From positions 5,694,501 through 5,758,500 of the forward strand of contig NZ_VIGB01000003.1 in the NCBI RefSeq assembly GCF_006636205.1: a DNA stretch of 64,000 bases. The letters run 5' to 3'. Shown one piece after another: positions 41,344 to 50,326 of the stretch. Within the stretch, counting starts at the first letter, position 1, and each line of letters starts with the position of its first letter. A program made the position numbers and the translations under genes. The notes beneath the pieces are model-generated. The model had not been told where the DNA came from. It did not search any database and was given only the letters and a program-made list of their open reading frames with translations. This DNA comes from Kitasatospora acidiphila. Its GTDB lineage: Bacteria > Actinomycetota > Actinomycetes > Streptomycetales > Streptomycetaceae.

Positions 41344-41374
41344 GGTGGTGGTCCCGGGAGCCGGGACCACCACC
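41344..41374. terminator. bidirectional terminator after the sugar ABC operon
   Basis: GGTGGTGGTCCCGG and its complement form a 14-bp perfect stem with a 3-nt loop (GAG). It lies between the permease stop and the convergent peroxiredoxin stop. Confidence 0.85.
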
Positions 41375-41380
41375 CGTCCG

Positions 41381-41854
41381 CTACGCCTCGACCTTGAGGT
41401 CGCGCAGCAGCTTGGCGACGTGCCCGGTGGCCTTGACGTTGTACAGGGCGCGCTCGACCTTGCCCTGCTCGTCGACGACCACGGTGGAGCGGATCACGCC
41501 GACCACGGTCTTGCCGTACAGCTTCTTCTCGCCGAACGCGCCGTAGGCCTCCAGCACCTCCTTGTCCACGTCGGACAGCAGGGTGACCTTGAGGTCCTCC
41601 TTCTCCCGGAACTTGCCGAGCTTCTCGGGCTTGTCCGGTGAGATGCCGATCACGTCGTAGCCGGCGCCGGCGAAGACCTCCAGGTTGTCGGTGAAGTCGC
41701 AGGCCTGGGTGGTGCAGCCCGGGGTGAGGGCGGCCGGGTAGAAGTAGACGATCACCTTGCGGCCCAGGTGGTCGGCGAGCGACACCTGGTTGCCGTCGGC
41801 GTCGGGCAGCGAGAATGCGGGGGCGGTGTCCCCCGCCTGGAGGCGCTCACTCAC
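41381..41854 (-). CDS. bcp: BCP/PrxQ-type thiol peroxidase
   Basis: 157 residues from GTG with GAGGAGAG upstream. Peroxidatic C47 and resolving C52 are in LTPGCTTQACDF, the PrxQ arrangement of two cysteines five residues apart in one helix. It reduces peroxides with thioredoxin. A longer start 23 codons upstream lacks a ribosome site. It is transcribed convergently to the sugar ABC operon. Confidence 0.93.
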   Translation of the reverse strand: MSERLQAGDTAPAFSLPDADGNQVSLADHLGRKVIVYFYPAALTPGCTTQACDFTDNLEVFAGAGYDVIGISPDKPEKLGKFREKEDLKVTLLSDVDKEVLEAYGAFGEKKLYGKTVVGVIRSTVVVDEQGKVERALYNVKATGHVAKLLRDLKVEA

Positions 41855-41999
41855 GGTAGTTCTCTCCTCGTGCGGGACCACTGTCGTACCGGGTGCCAAC
41901 CTACCGCCGTTGGTGGGCCGCACTGACTCCGATGGTGGGTGGGGCCGAGCGAGCCACGAGTCGAGCTGACAGACTGGGCCGGAGCAGACTGGACGTCAG

Positions 42000-42362
42000 G
42001 TGAGTGAGGTGGCCCGGGTGGGCAAGACGAAGGACGTGCGTGACGGCGCGGGGCGGACCCTCGTGGAGATCGAGGAGAACATCGCGCGGACCCGTACCCA
42101 GCTGGCCGACACGCTCGACGAGCTGGCCATGCGGGTGCATCCGTCCACGATCACCGCGCAGGCCCGGGCGAAGGTGCTGGCCTCGGTGGAGCAGCGGGTC
42201 GGCAAGGCCTATGTGGCCGCCAGCCGCGGGGTGGAGCGGCTGCGTGCCGAGTTCACCGACGAGCAGGGCAAGCCGCGTCCCGACCGGATCGTGCCGGTGG
42301 CGCTGGTCGGCGGCGGTCTGCTGGTGCTGCTGGCCTCCCGCAGGCGCAAGCGGGAGAGCTGA
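42000..42362 (+). CDS. DUF3618 membrane-associated protein
   Basis: 120 residues from GTG. The DUF3618 signature is IEENIARTRTQLADTLDELAMRVHPSTI near the N-terminus; a short hydrophobic segment (about 99-113: IVPVALVGGGLLVLL) and a basic tail (RRRKRES) follow, so the protein is probably anchored with its helical part in the cytoplasm. The function is unknown. It is common downstream of bcp in streptomycetes. Confidence 0.82.
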   Translation: MSEVARVGKTKDVRDGAGRTLVEIEENIARTRTQLADTLDELAMRVHPSTITAQARAKVLASVEQRVGKAYVAASRGVERLRAEFTDEQGKPRPDRIVPVALVGGGLLVLLASRRRKRES

Positions 42363-42416
42363 TCGGTTTTCCCCGGATCGGCCCGGGCCCGCGCACCGGC
42401 CCGGGCCCCGGCCAGG

Positions 42417-42422
42417 TACCGT
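42417..42422 (+). promoter_or_regulatory. -10 element of the GroES-like gene
   Basis: TACCGT lies 6 nt before the GTG at 42429. No ribosome site is present, so translation is probably leaderless. Confidence 0.5.
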
Positions 42423-42428
42423 CTGGGC

Positions 42429-42818
42429 GTGAGCGTGAGCGTGAACGACGACGAGCAGAACAGGCAGACCGAGCACGGCCGGCACGACCGGCTGGGCGAG
42501 AAGCTGCCCATCCGGATGCTGCACGACCGGGTGCTGGTGAAGACGGACGCCGGTGAGGGCGAGCGCCGTTCGACGGGCGGCATCCTGATCCCCGCGACGG
42601 CGGAACTCTCCAAGCGCTGCACCTGGGCCGAGGCCGTGGCCGTGGGCCAGAGCGTGCGGGCGGTGGAGCCCGGTGACCGGGTGCTGTACGACCCCGAGGA
42701 CAAGCTGGAGGTCGAGGTGCGCGGCGCCACCTACGTGCTGCTGCGCGAGCGCGACCTGCACGCGGTGGCGGCGGAGCGGCTGAAGGACGCCGAGGGCTCC
42801 ACGGGGCTCTACCTGTAG
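42429..42818 (+). CDS. GroES/Cpn10-like protein, probably not the housekeeping co-chaperonin
   Basis: 129 residues with a 28-residue charged N-terminal extension. The Cpn10 core is seen in IRMLHDRVLVKTD, GERRSTGGILIPATAE, and EPGDRVLYDPEDKLEVEVRGATYVLLRERDLHAV. The mobile loop differs in detail from GroES (RRSTGGILIP). Housekeeping groES is normally followed by groEL; none is here. This is a divergent paralogue with unknown partner. Confidence 0.82.
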   Translation: MSVSVNDDEQNRQTEHGRHDRLGEKLPIRMLHDRVLVKTDAGEGERRSTGGILIPATAELSKRCTWAEAVAVGQSVRAVEPGDRVLYDPEDKLEVEVRGATYVLLRERDLHAVAAERLKDAEGSTGLYL

Positions 42819-42895
42819 CCGTACTGCTGGCCGAAGCCGGCCGGCCGTCCCCTGAACGGCCCCTTAATCGGCTGCGTGATCAAGGTCCGTGCCGC

Positions 42896-43035
42896 TAGCG
42901 TGAACTGACACAACTTCACATTCCGCAGAGCCCCGAGCGACGCCTGGGTACCCCCAGGGCTGTCGGTCGGGGCTGATGCGCTGTGGGGTCATGTCGGACG
43001 GCGCGGTGGTCGCGCCGCAAAAAAGTCGATAAGGA
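42896..43035 (+). promoter_or_regulatory. structured 5' leader of the ABC-2 exporter operon
   Basis: TAGCGT at 42896 is a possible -10. A long hairpin at 42930-42973 pairs GCCCCGA, CGAC and CCTGGG with CCCAGG, GTCG and TCGGGGC. A second stem GGCGCG/CGCGCC at 43000-43016 is followed by an A-run (six A) and the ribosome site AAGGAG. The layout is that of a regulated leader, such as a riboswitch or attenuator, but I do not recognise a known class. Confidence 0.45.
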
Positions 43036-43040
43036 GATAA

Positions 43041-43850
43041 ATGATGGCTGGTTCGGCCGGGCTCTACCTGGCCATCGCCCGCGGCTCCTTCCGCCGCTAC
43101 TCGACCTACCGGGCGGCGACCGTGGCCGGAGCCTTCACCAACACCGTCTTCGGCTTCATCCTGGCCGCCGGCTTCCTGGCCCTCTGGCGCACCAGGCCGC
43201 ACCTCGGCGGCTACGACACCGGGCAGGCCGTCACCTACATCTGGGTCAGCCAGGCCCTGCTGGTCGCGGTCGCCGCCTGGGGCGGCGGCTTCCAGGACGA
43301 CCTGCAGGAGCGGTTCCGCAACGGGGACATCGCCATCGACCTGCAGCGCCCCGTCGACTTCCTCGGCTGGTGGCTGGCCGGCGACCTCGGCCGGGCCGGC
43401 TTCCAGCTGCTCACCCGCGGTGCCGTGCCGCTGACCGTCGGGGTGCTGGCCTGCCACGCCCGGCTGCCGCACTCCCTGCTCACCTGGCCGGTCTTCCTGC
43501 TCTCGGTGCTGCTCTCGCTGCTGGTCAGCTTCGGACTGCGGTTCCTGATCTCGATCAGCTCCTTCTGGCTGCTCGACTCCGAGGGGCTGCGGGCCCTGAT
43601 GGTGGTGGTCTCGATGTTCATGTCCGGGATGCTGCTGCCGCTGACGCTCTTCCCCCAGGGCCTGCGCCAACTCGCCCAGGCGCTGCCCTGGGCCGCGCTG
43701 ATCCAGGCCCCGTGCGACGTCTTCCTGGAGCGCGGCTCCCGGGTGCCCGGCGAGCTCGGTGCCCAACTGCTCTGGGCCGTCGTGCTGTTCGCGGCGGGCC
43801 GGGCGGCCCAGGCCCTGGCCGTCCGCAAGGTGGTGGTGCAGGGTGGCTGA
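43041..43850 (+). CDS. ABC-2 type exporter permease (first)
   Basis: 269 residues (a second ATG one codon on is equally good). Six hydrophobic helices; the sequence DIAIDLQRPVDFLGWWLAGDLGRAG and the SISSFWLLDSEGLRALMVVVSMFMSGMLLPL region match the ABC2_membrane_6 (DUF990) family. The ribosome site AAGGAGATA is strong and lies in an AT-rich stretch. Substrate unknown. It overlaps the second permease by 8 bp. Confidence 0.85.
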   Translation: MMAGSAGLYLAIARGSFRRYSTYRAATVAGAFTNTVFGFILAAGFLALWRTRPHLGGYDTGQAVTYIWVSQALLVAVAAWGGGFQDDLQERFRNGDIAIDLQRPVDFLGWWLAGDLGRAGFQLLTRGAVPLTVGVLACHARLPHSLLTWPVFLLSVLLSLLVSFGLRFLISISSFWLLDSEGLRALMVVVSMFMSGMLLPLTLFPQGLRQLAQALPWAALIQAPCDVFLERGSRVPGELGAQLLWAVVLFAAGRAAQALAVRKVVVQGG

Positions 43851-44715
43851 GACCCTGACGGCCGCCGAGGCCCTGACGGTGCCCGCGGATCGGGAGCCCC
43901 TGATCGCCAAGGTCCGCTGGTCGGTGACCTCCTGGCGGCTGACCGCCGCCATGTGGACGCGCGCCCAGATGTCCTACCGCACCTCGTTCGTCCTCACCTC
44001 GCTGGGCAACCTGCTGATCACCTCGCTGGACTTCGCGGTGCTGGTGCTGATGTTCCGGCACACCGACCGCCTCGGCGGCTGGACGCTGCCCGAGATCGGC
44101 CTGCTCTACGGCACCTCCGGGTTCGCCCTCGGCGCCGCCGACCTGCTGGTCGGCAGCGTCGACAGCCTCGGCCAGCGGATCCGCTCCGGGGACCTCGACG
44201 TGCTGCTGCTGCGCCCGGCCCCGGCACTCGCCCTGGTCTGCGCCGAGCGGTTCGCGCTGCGCCGGCTCGGCCGTCCCGTCCAGTCGCTGCTGGTGCTCGG
44301 CTGGTCCATGCAGGCGCTGGCGCTGGCCTGGACCCTGCCCCGGCTGCTGCTGCTCGCCGGCATGCTGGTCTGCGGCACGGTGATCTTCAGCGCGCTGTTC
44401 GTCGGCGGCGCCACCCTGCAGTTCTGGTGGGGCGAGGCCAAGGAGTTCCAGAACTCCTTCACCTACGGTGGCGCCACCCTGCTGCACTACCCGCCCAGCG
44501 TCTTCGCCAAGGAGCTGGTGGCGGGCGTCACCTTCGGGCTGCCGCTGGCCTTCGTCAACTGGCTGCCCACCCTGCGCCTGCTGCACCGCCCCGACCCACT
44601 GGGCCTGCCCACCGCCTTCCAGTACGCCTCGCCGCTCGCCGCCGCGCTCTGCGTGCTGGCCGCGGGGTTCGCCTGGCGGGCCGGCCTGCGGGCCTACCGC
44701 TCCACCGGAAGCTGA
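43843..44715 (+). CDS. ABC-2 type exporter permease (second)
   Basis: 290 residues from GTG inside the end of the first permease. Six hydrophobic helices, GQRIRSGDLDVLLLRPAPAL and FWWGEAKEFQNSFTYGGATLLHYPPSVFAKEL are typical of the partner DUF990 permease. The pair probably form a heterodimer. The ATPase gene follows after 12 bp. Confidence 0.85.
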   Translation: MAETLTAAEALTVPADREPLIAKVRWSVTSWRLTAAMWTRAQMSYRTSFVLTSLGNLLITSLDFAVLVLMFRHTDRLGGWTLPEIGLLYGTSGFALGAADLLVGSVDSLGQRIRSGDLDVLLLRPAPALALVCAERFALRRLGRPVQSLLVLGWSMQALALAWTLPRLLLLAGMLVCGTVIFSALFVGGATLQFWWGEAKEFQNSFTYGGATLLHYPPSVFAKELVAGVTFGLPLAFVNWLPTLRLLHRPDPLGLPTAFQYASPLAAALCVLAAGFAWRAGLRAYRSTGS

Positions 44716-44727
44716 GGAAGGACCACC

Positions 44728-45687
44728 GTGGAACTGATCGAACTCGACCATGTGTCACGCACCTTCACCGTCCGCGCCAAGACCGGACGGTGGCGCCGCG
44801 AGCGCCGGACCGTGCGCGCCGTCGACGACCTGAGCTTCACCGTGGCGGCCGGCGAATGCGTCGGCTACATCGGACCGAACGGCGCCGGCAAGTCCACCAC
44901 CATCAAGATGCTCACCGGGATCCTGGTGCCCAGCGGCGGCCGGCTGCGGGTCGCCGGCGTCGACCCGGCCCGGGAACGGACCGCGCTGGCCCGCCGGATC
45001 GGCGTGGTCTTCGGACAGCGCACCACGCTCTGGTGGGACCTGCCGCTGCGCGACTCCTACGAACTGGCCCGCCGCCTCTACCGGATCCCGCCCGCCCGGT
45101 ACGCGGCCAACCTCGCCCGCTGCGTCGAACTGCTGCACCTCGGCGACCTGTTGGACACCCCGGTGCGCCAACTCTCGCTCGGCCAGCGGATGCGCGGCGA
45201 CCTGGCCGCCGCGCTGCTCCACGACCCGCGGGTGCTCTACCTGGACGAGCCGACCATCGGGCTCGACGTGCTCAGCAAGGCCCGGGTGCGGGAGTTCCTG
45301 CGCGAGGTCAACACCGCCGGCACCACCGTGCTGCTCACCACCCACGACCTCACCGACATCGAGCAGCTCTGCGGGCGGGTGATGGTGATCGACCACGGCC
45401 GGGTGGTCTACGACGGCGACCTGCCCGGCCTGCACGCCGCCGGCCGCAGCGAACGCACCCTGGTGGTCGACCTGCTGCGCGAACACCCGCCGATCGACCT
45501 CCCCGGCACCCGCGTCGTCAAGGTCGCGGGCGCCCGCCAGTGGCTGGCGTTCCCCGCCGAGGACAGCGCGGCCCCGCTGGTGGCCGCCGTCGCGCAGCGG
45601 TACCCGCTGGTCGACCTGTCGGTGCGGGAGCCGGTGATCGAGGACGTGATCGCGCGGATGTACGCGAGGGAGGTGGCGATCGGGTAG
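44728..45687 (+). CDS. ABC exporter ATPase
   Basis: 319 residues from GTG with GAGGAAGGA upstream. Walker A GPNGAGKST at about 50-57, Q-loop FGQRTTLWWDL, signature LSLGQRMRGDLAAALL and Walker B VLYLDEPTIGLD are intact; the switch histidine is in LLTTHD. The basic N-terminus (RAKTGRWRRERRTVRAV) is characteristic of this COG4586-like group. It completes a three-gene exporter. Confidence 0.93.
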   Translation: MELIELDHVSRTFTVRAKTGRWRRERRTVRAVDDLSFTVAAGECVGYIGPNGAGKSTTIKMLTGILVPSGGRLRVAGVDPARERTALARRIGVVFGQRTTLWWDLPLRDSYELARRLYRIPPARYAANLARCVELLHLGDLLDTPVRQLSLGQRMRGDLAAALLHDPRVLYLDEPTIGLDVLSKARVREFLREVNTAGTTVLLTTHDLTDIEQLCGRVMVIDHGRVVYDGDLPGLHAAGRSERTLVVDLLREHPPIDLPGTRVVKVAGARQWLAFPAEDSAAPLVAAVAQRYPLVDLSVREPVIEDVIARMYAREVAIG

Positions 45688-45791
45688 GGCTGGGTTCCCG
45701 AGCCGCCTGCCGCCGGGGCGGCTGCGGGCGGCCGGGGAAGGCGGGCTCATCGCTACGGTCTGACGGCGCGGTGATCGGCGACACTGGTGCG

Positions 45792-47087
45792 GTGGAGAGC
45801 GAGCGCAGCGGGGCCATGGCGGCGGGGGTGCGGTTCACCGCGGCCGATGAGGAGAAGAGCCGCGGGGTGCGGCGGATGAAGGCGATCGCGACCGGGTTCC
45901 TGGCGGTCGCGACGCTGGTGTTCGGGCTGTCGACCTGGGCCAAGGCGGCGGGCTGGGGGAGCTGGACGGGCTATGTGGCGGCGGCCGCGGAGGCCGGGAT
46001 GGTCGGTGCGCTGGCCGACTGGTTCGCCGTCACCGCGCTGTTCCGGCGCCCGTTCGGCCTGCCGATCCCGCACACCGCGATCATCCCGACCAAGAAGGAC
46101 GCCTTCGGCCGCTCGCTGGGCAGCTTCGTCGGCGAGAACTTCCTCGCCGCCCAGGTGGTCCGCGAGCGCCTCGCCGGGCTGGGCGTCGGGCGGCGGCTGG
46201 GCGAGTGGCTGGCCGCGCCCGGCAGCGCGGAGCGGGTCACCACCGAGGCGGCGGCAGCGCTGCGCGGGGTGCTGGCCGTACTGCGGGACGAGGACGTGCA
46301 GGCGGTGATAAGCGAGGCGATCACCCGGCGGGCCGCGGCCACCCAGGTCGCGGCCCCGCTCGGCCGGATGCTGGGCCGGGTGGTGGCCGACGGCGGGCAC
46401 CACGGGGTGGTCGACCTGGTGACGGTGCGGGTGCACGACTGGCTGACCGAGCACCACGAGGACGTGGTGGCCAAGGTCGCCATAAAGTCGCCGGGTTGGA
46501 CCCCGAAGTTCATCGACCAGCAGGTCGGCGAGCGGGTCTACAAGGAGCTGCTGCGGTTCGCCACCGCGATCCGGGACGACCCGCAGCACCCGGCGCGCGG
46601 CGCCATCGACACCTTCCTGGCCGACTTCGCGGTGGAGCTGCAGAGCGACCCGGCCACCCAGCAGCGGGTCGAGCGGGCCAAGGCCGAGCTGCTGGCCCGG
46701 CCCGAGGTGCAGGAGCTGATCGCCTCCTCGTGGGGCGCAGTCCGCTCCCTGGTGCTGACGGCCGCGGCGGACGAGCAGAGCGAGCTGCGCCGCCGGATCC
46801 GGCACGGCGTGCGCTCGTTCGGCCTGCGGCTGGCCACCGACCGGCGGCTGCAGCGCAAGACCGACGGCTGGCTGCAGGACGCGGCGGCCTATGTGGTGGA
46901 CACCTACCGCGCCGAGATCACCTCGCTGATCTCCGACACCGTGGCGAGCTGGGACGCCGACGACGCCTCCCGCAAGATCGAGGCCAATGTCGGGCGCGAC
47001 CTGCAGTTCATCCGGATCAACGGAACCGTGGTCGGCGCGCTGGCCGGCCTGCTGATCCACACCGTGGCCACCGCCCTGGGCGGATAG
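45792..47087 (+). CDS. DUF445 membrane protein
   Basis: About 431 residues from the GTG at 45792; a GTG seven codons upstream is equally possible. An N-terminal helix pair (about 34-80) includes the family motif AGMVGALADWFAVTALFRRPFGLPIPHTAIIP. A long soluble helical domain follows, with GSFVGENFL and DQQVGERVYKELLRF, and a C-terminal hydrophobic segment (VVGALAGLLIHTVATAL). DUF445 proteins are conserved in Gram-positives; their function is unknown. Confidence 0.83.
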   Translation: MESERSGAMAAGVRFTAADEEKSRGVRRMKAIATGFLAVATLVFGLSTWAKAAGWGSWTGYVAAAAEAGMVGALADWFAVTALFRRPFGLPIPHTAIIPTKKDAFGRSLGSFVGENFLAAQVVRERLAGLGVGRRLGEWLAAPGSAERVTTEAAAALRGVLAVLRDEDVQAVISEAITRRAAATQVAAPLGRMLGRVVADGGHHGVVDLVTVRVHDWLTEHHEDVVAKVAIKSPGWTPKFIDQQVGERVYKELLRFATAIRDDPQHPARGAIDTFLADFAVELQSDPATQQRVERAKAELLARPEVQELIASSWGAVRSLVLTAAADEQSELRRRIRHGVRSFGLRLATDRRLQRKTDGWLQDAAAYVVDTYRAEITSLISDTVASWDADDASRKIEANVGRDLQFIRINGTVVGALAGLLIHTVATALGG

Positions 47088-47137
47088 CGGGCTGCGCGAG
47101 GTCTAATGGTGGCTTGCCGATCAGTGGAGGAGAAGAG

Positions 47138-48169
47138 ATGTCGCGCGGGATCGAGGCGTTCATCGCCGGTCTGCCCAAGGCCGAGCTGCACGTGCACCAC
47201 GTGGGCTCCGCCTCGCCGCGGGTGGTGGCCGGGCTGGCGGCGCGCTACGAGGGCCGGAGCAAGGTGCCGGTCGACCCCGAGAAGCTGGCCGAGTACTTCA
47301 CGTTCACCGACTTCGCCCACTTCATCCAGGTGTACCTGTCGGTGGTCGACCTGATCCGGGACGCCGAGGACGTCCGGGCGCTGACCTACGGCGTGGCCGA
47401 GGACATGGCCCGGCAGCAGATCCGCTACGCCGAGCTGACCGTCACCCCTTACAGCTCGGTGCGCCGCGGGATCCCGGACAAGGCGTTCATGGAGGCGATC
47501 GAGGACGCCCGGATCACCGCCGAGCGGGACTTCGGGATCGTGCTGCGCTGGTGCTTCGACATCCCGGGCGAGGCCGGCCTGCAGTCGGCCGAGGAGACCG
47601 CCCGGCTGGCGCTGGAGGTGGGCGCCGACGGCCTGGTGAGCTTCGGCCTCGGCGGCCCGGAGATCGGCGTGCCGCGTCCGCAGTTCAAGCCGTACTTCGA
47701 CCGGGCCCGGGCCGCCGGCCTGCACAGCGTGCCGCACGCCGGTGAGTCGACCGGCCCGGAGACGGTCTGGGACGCCATCCGCGAGCTGGGCGCCGAGCGG
47801 ATCGGCCACGGCACCCAGAGCTTCAAGGACCCGGCGCTGATCGACCACCTGGGCGAGCACCGGATCCCGCTGGAGGTCTGCCCGACCTCCAACCTGGCCA
47901 CCCGGGTGGTGGAGCGGATCGACGAGCACCCGATCAAGCGGTTCGTCGACGCCGGCCTGCTGGTCACCGTCAACAGCGACGACCCGCCGATGTTCGGCAC
48001 CGACCTGAACACCGAGTACGCGGTCGCCGCCCGCCTGCTCGGCCTGGACGAGGCGGGCTTGGCCGGGCTGGCCAGGAACGCGGTCGAGGCCTCGTTCCTG
48101 GACCCGGTCGGCAAGGCCCGCCTCAACGGCGAGATCGACGCCTACCTGGCCGGCTGGCAGCGCGGCTGA
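47138..48169 (+). CDS. adenosine deaminase family (possible aminodeoxyfutalosine deaminase)
   Basis: 343 residues. Metal motif HVH at about 18-20 (AELHVHHVGSASPR), catalytic HAGE in SVPHAGES, GHGTQSFKDP, and NSDDPPMF with paired aspartates. Length and motifs are those of adenosine deaminases, but HVHHVGSA replaces the more usual HVHLDGS. That variant is the one I recall for enzymes of the futalosine menaquinone pathway in Streptomyces, so 6-amino-6-deoxyfutalosine is an alternative substrate. GGAGGAG precedes the ATG. Confidence 0.9.
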   Translation: MSRGIEAFIAGLPKAELHVHHVGSASPRVVAGLAARYEGRSKVPVDPEKLAEYFTFTDFAHFIQVYLSVVDLIRDAEDVRALTYGVAEDMARQQIRYAELTVTPYSSVRRGIPDKAFMEAIEDARITAERDFGIVLRWCFDIPGEAGLQSAEETARLALEVGADGLVSFGLGGPEIGVPRPQFKPYFDRARAAGLHSVPHAGESTGPETVWDAIRELGAERIGHGTQSFKDPALIDHLGEHRIPLEVCPTSNLATRVVERIDEHPIKRFVDAGLLVTVNSDDPPMFGTDLNTEYAVAARLLGLDEAGLAGLARNAVEASFLDPVGKARLNGEIDAYLAGWQRG

Positions 48170-48208
48170 CCTGCCGCCGGGGGTGCCGGTGGCGCCGGCT
48201 CCGGGCGA

Positions 48209-49282
48209 TCAGTCCGGCGCCACCGTCCGTCCCGTGGCCGCCGAGTGCCTGGCCGCCTCCAGGATGGTGAGCGTGGTCACCGAGTCCCGGGGGTCGACGG
48301 GGGGTGGGGCGCCGGTGGCGAGTGTGTGGGCCATGGCGGCGTAGAAGGCCGGGTAGTCGCCCAGGTCGGTGGGGATGGTGGTGTGCGCCCCGTCGGTGCC
48401 GAGGGTGCCGTAGTGGGTCGGGTCCTCGGCGCCCCACGGGATGCGGGTGTCCGGGCGGCGGCCGGCCCGCAGGTCGGCCTCCTGCGGGTCCAGGCCGAAC
48501 TTCACGTATCCCGCGGTGTCGCCGAGCACCCGCATGCGCGGGCCGGACAGCGGGGTGGTGGCGCTGGTCCACAGGTGGGAGCGGACGCCCGAGTCGTGGC
48601 TGAGCGCCAGGAAGGCGTCGTCGTCCACCACCGCGCCGTCCCGGCGGACGTCGATCTCGGCGTAGACCGAGGAGACCGGGCCGAACAGGGTGAGCGCCTG
48701 GTCCACCAGGTGGCTGCCCAGGTCGTAGAGGGTGCCGCCGGCCTCCGCCGGGTCGGCCAGCTCCCGCCAGCCCGCCTTGGGCTTGGGCCGGAACCGCTCG
48801 AACCGGGACTCGAACCGGTGCACCCGGCCCAGCGCGCCGTCCTCGATCAGCCGCCGCACGGTGCGGAAGTCGTTGTCCCAGCGGCGGTTCTGGAACACCG
48901 TCAGCAGCGTGCCCCGGGTGTCGGCGAGGTGGCACAGCGAGCGGGCCTCGGCGGCGGTGGCGGTCAGCGGTTTGTCCACCACGGTGGCCAGTCCGGCGGT
49001 GAGCGCGGCCCGGGCCAGCGGCAGGTGGGTGCGGTTGGGGGTGGCGATCACCACCAGGTCGTACTGGTCAGCCCGGTCGAAGACCTGGTCGGGCGAGTCC
49101 AGCGGCCGCGCGTCGGGGTGGGCGGCGGCCAGCTGGGCGCGCCGCTCGGGGTTGGCGGTGACCACGGCGGTCAGCCGCAGGCCCGGCGTGGCGGCGATCA
49201 GCGGGGCGTGGAAGGCGGCGCCGGCCAGGCCGTAGCCGAGCAGCGCGACGCGGTACGGGGCGGCGGTCCTCGCGGTACTCAT
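48209..49282 (-). CDS. Gfo/Idh/MocA-family oxidoreductase
   Basis: 357 residues. The Rossmann motif is LLGYGLAGAAFHAPLI, followed by VVIATPNRTHLPLA and the VVDKPLT lysine-proline of the family; the C-terminal domain has GGTLYDLGSHLVDQAL with the catalytic-region His. It is an NAD(P)-dependent sugar or inositol-type dehydrogenase with unknown substrate. The start at 49282 is chosen over one 14 codons upstream; neither has a strong ribosome site. Confidence 0.85.
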   Translation of the reverse strand: MSTARTAAPYRVALLGYGLAGAAFHAPLIAATPGLRLTAVVTANPERRAQLAAAHPDARPLDSPDQVFDRADQYDLVVIATPNRTHLPLARAALTAGLATVVDKPLTATAAEARSLCHLADTRGTLLTVFQNRRWDNDFRTVRRLIEDGALGRVHRFESRFERFRPKPKAGWRELADPAEAGGTLYDLGSHLVDQALTLFGPVSSVYAEIDVRRDGAVVDDDAFLALSHDSGVRSHLWTSATTPLSGPRMRVLGDTAGYVKFGLDPQEADLRAGRRPDTRIPWGAEDPTHYGTLGTDGAHTTIPTDLGDYPAFYAAMAHTLATGAPPPVDPRDSVTTLTILEAARHSAATGRTVAPD

Positions 49283-49461
49283 GGGCCTGAGTCCACCACA
49301 TCGGGGGTCCGCGGAGCGGGACATCGCTGTTGGCGCGTGGGCGGGCCGATTACGCTGGTCACCGTCAGGGCAGCCGGTGGCGCCCGGCCGGCCGACGGTG
49401 TCCGGTCCGGAGCGATGCGGGAGATCGTTCAGAACCGTCCCAAGACCGAGGAGACACCTAC

Positions 49462-50241
49462 GTGGCAGAGCGCAAGCCCATCGAATCGTGGCTGACCGAC
49501 ATGGACGGGGTGCTGATTCACGAGGGCACCCCGATTCCGGGGGCCGACGAGTTCATCCGGCGGCTGCGGGAGTCCGGCAAGCCGTTCCTGGTGCTGACCA
49601 ACAACTCCATCTACACGCCGCGCGACCTGGCGGCCCGGCTGGCCGGGATGGGGCTGCACGTGCCGGAGGAGTGCATCTGGACCTCGGCGCTGGCCACCGC
49701 GAAGTTCCTGAGCGGGCAGCGGCCGGGCGGCACGGCCTATGTGATCGGCGAGGCGGGGCTGACCACCGCGCTGTACCAGGCCGGTTACGTGCTGACCGAC
49801 AACAACCCGGACTACGTGGTGCTGGGCGAGACCAGGACCTACTCCTTCGAGGCGCTGACCAAGGCGATCCGGCTGATCAACGGCGGCGCCCGGTTCATCT
49901 GCACCAACCCGGACGAGACCGGCCCGTCCACCGAGGGCGTGCTGCCGGCGACCGGTTCGGTGGCGGCGCTGATCACCAAGGCGACCGGGGTGGAGCCGTA
50001 CTTCGTCGGCAAGCCCAACCCGCTGATGATGCGGGAGGCGCTGAACACCGCCGGGGCGCACTCGGAGACCGCGGTGATGATCGGGGACCGGATGGACACC
50101 GACATCGTGGCCGGCATGGAGGCCGGCATGGAGACGGTGCTGGTGCTCACCGGTCTGACCGCCGCCGGGGACGTGGAGCGGTTCCCGTACCGGCCGGGCC
50201 GGGTGGTGGATTCCATCGCCGATCTCATCGAGCTGGTGTAA
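49462..50241 (+). CDS. HAD-IIA phosphatase (NagD-like)
   Basis: 259 residues from GTG with GAGGAG upstream. HAD motif I is WLTDMDGVLIHEG, motif II includes LVLTNNSIYTPRDL, and motif III/IV are GKPNPLMM and GDRMDTDIVAGMEAGM. The cap domain of the IIA class lies between. NagD-type phosphatases act on sugar phosphates and nucleoside monophosphates; the role here is unknown. Confidence 0.9.
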   Translation: MAERKPIESWLTDMDGVLIHEGTPIPGADEFIRRLRESGKPFLVLTNNSIYTPRDLAARLAGMGLHVPEECIWTSALATAKFLSGQRPGGTAYVIGEAGLTTALYQAGYVLTDNNPDYVVLGETRTYSFEALTKAIRLINGGARFICTNPDETGPSTEGVLPATGSVAALITKATGVEPYFVGKPNPLMMREALNTAGAHSETAVMIGDRMDTDIVAGMEAGMETVLVLTGLTAAGDVERFPYRPGRVVDSIADLIELV

Positions 50242-50326
50242 TGAAACGGAGTTGACGTAGTGTCAGCGGCCCGGTGGCGCCCGTGCGGGGCGGCACCGGG
50301 CCGAGTTCATCATCACCGGGGGAGAA

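Noticed and set aside
42896..43035. Leader as a known guanidine, fluoride or cyclic-di-AMP riboswitch
   Set aside because: I could not place the conserved core bases of these classes in the sequence; only stems are visible.
43953..45791. A very long frame running from the ABC permease region into the DUF445 gene
   Set aside because: Its first half is a shadow of the exporter genes, rich in R, A and P; only the part from about 45771 matches DUF445.
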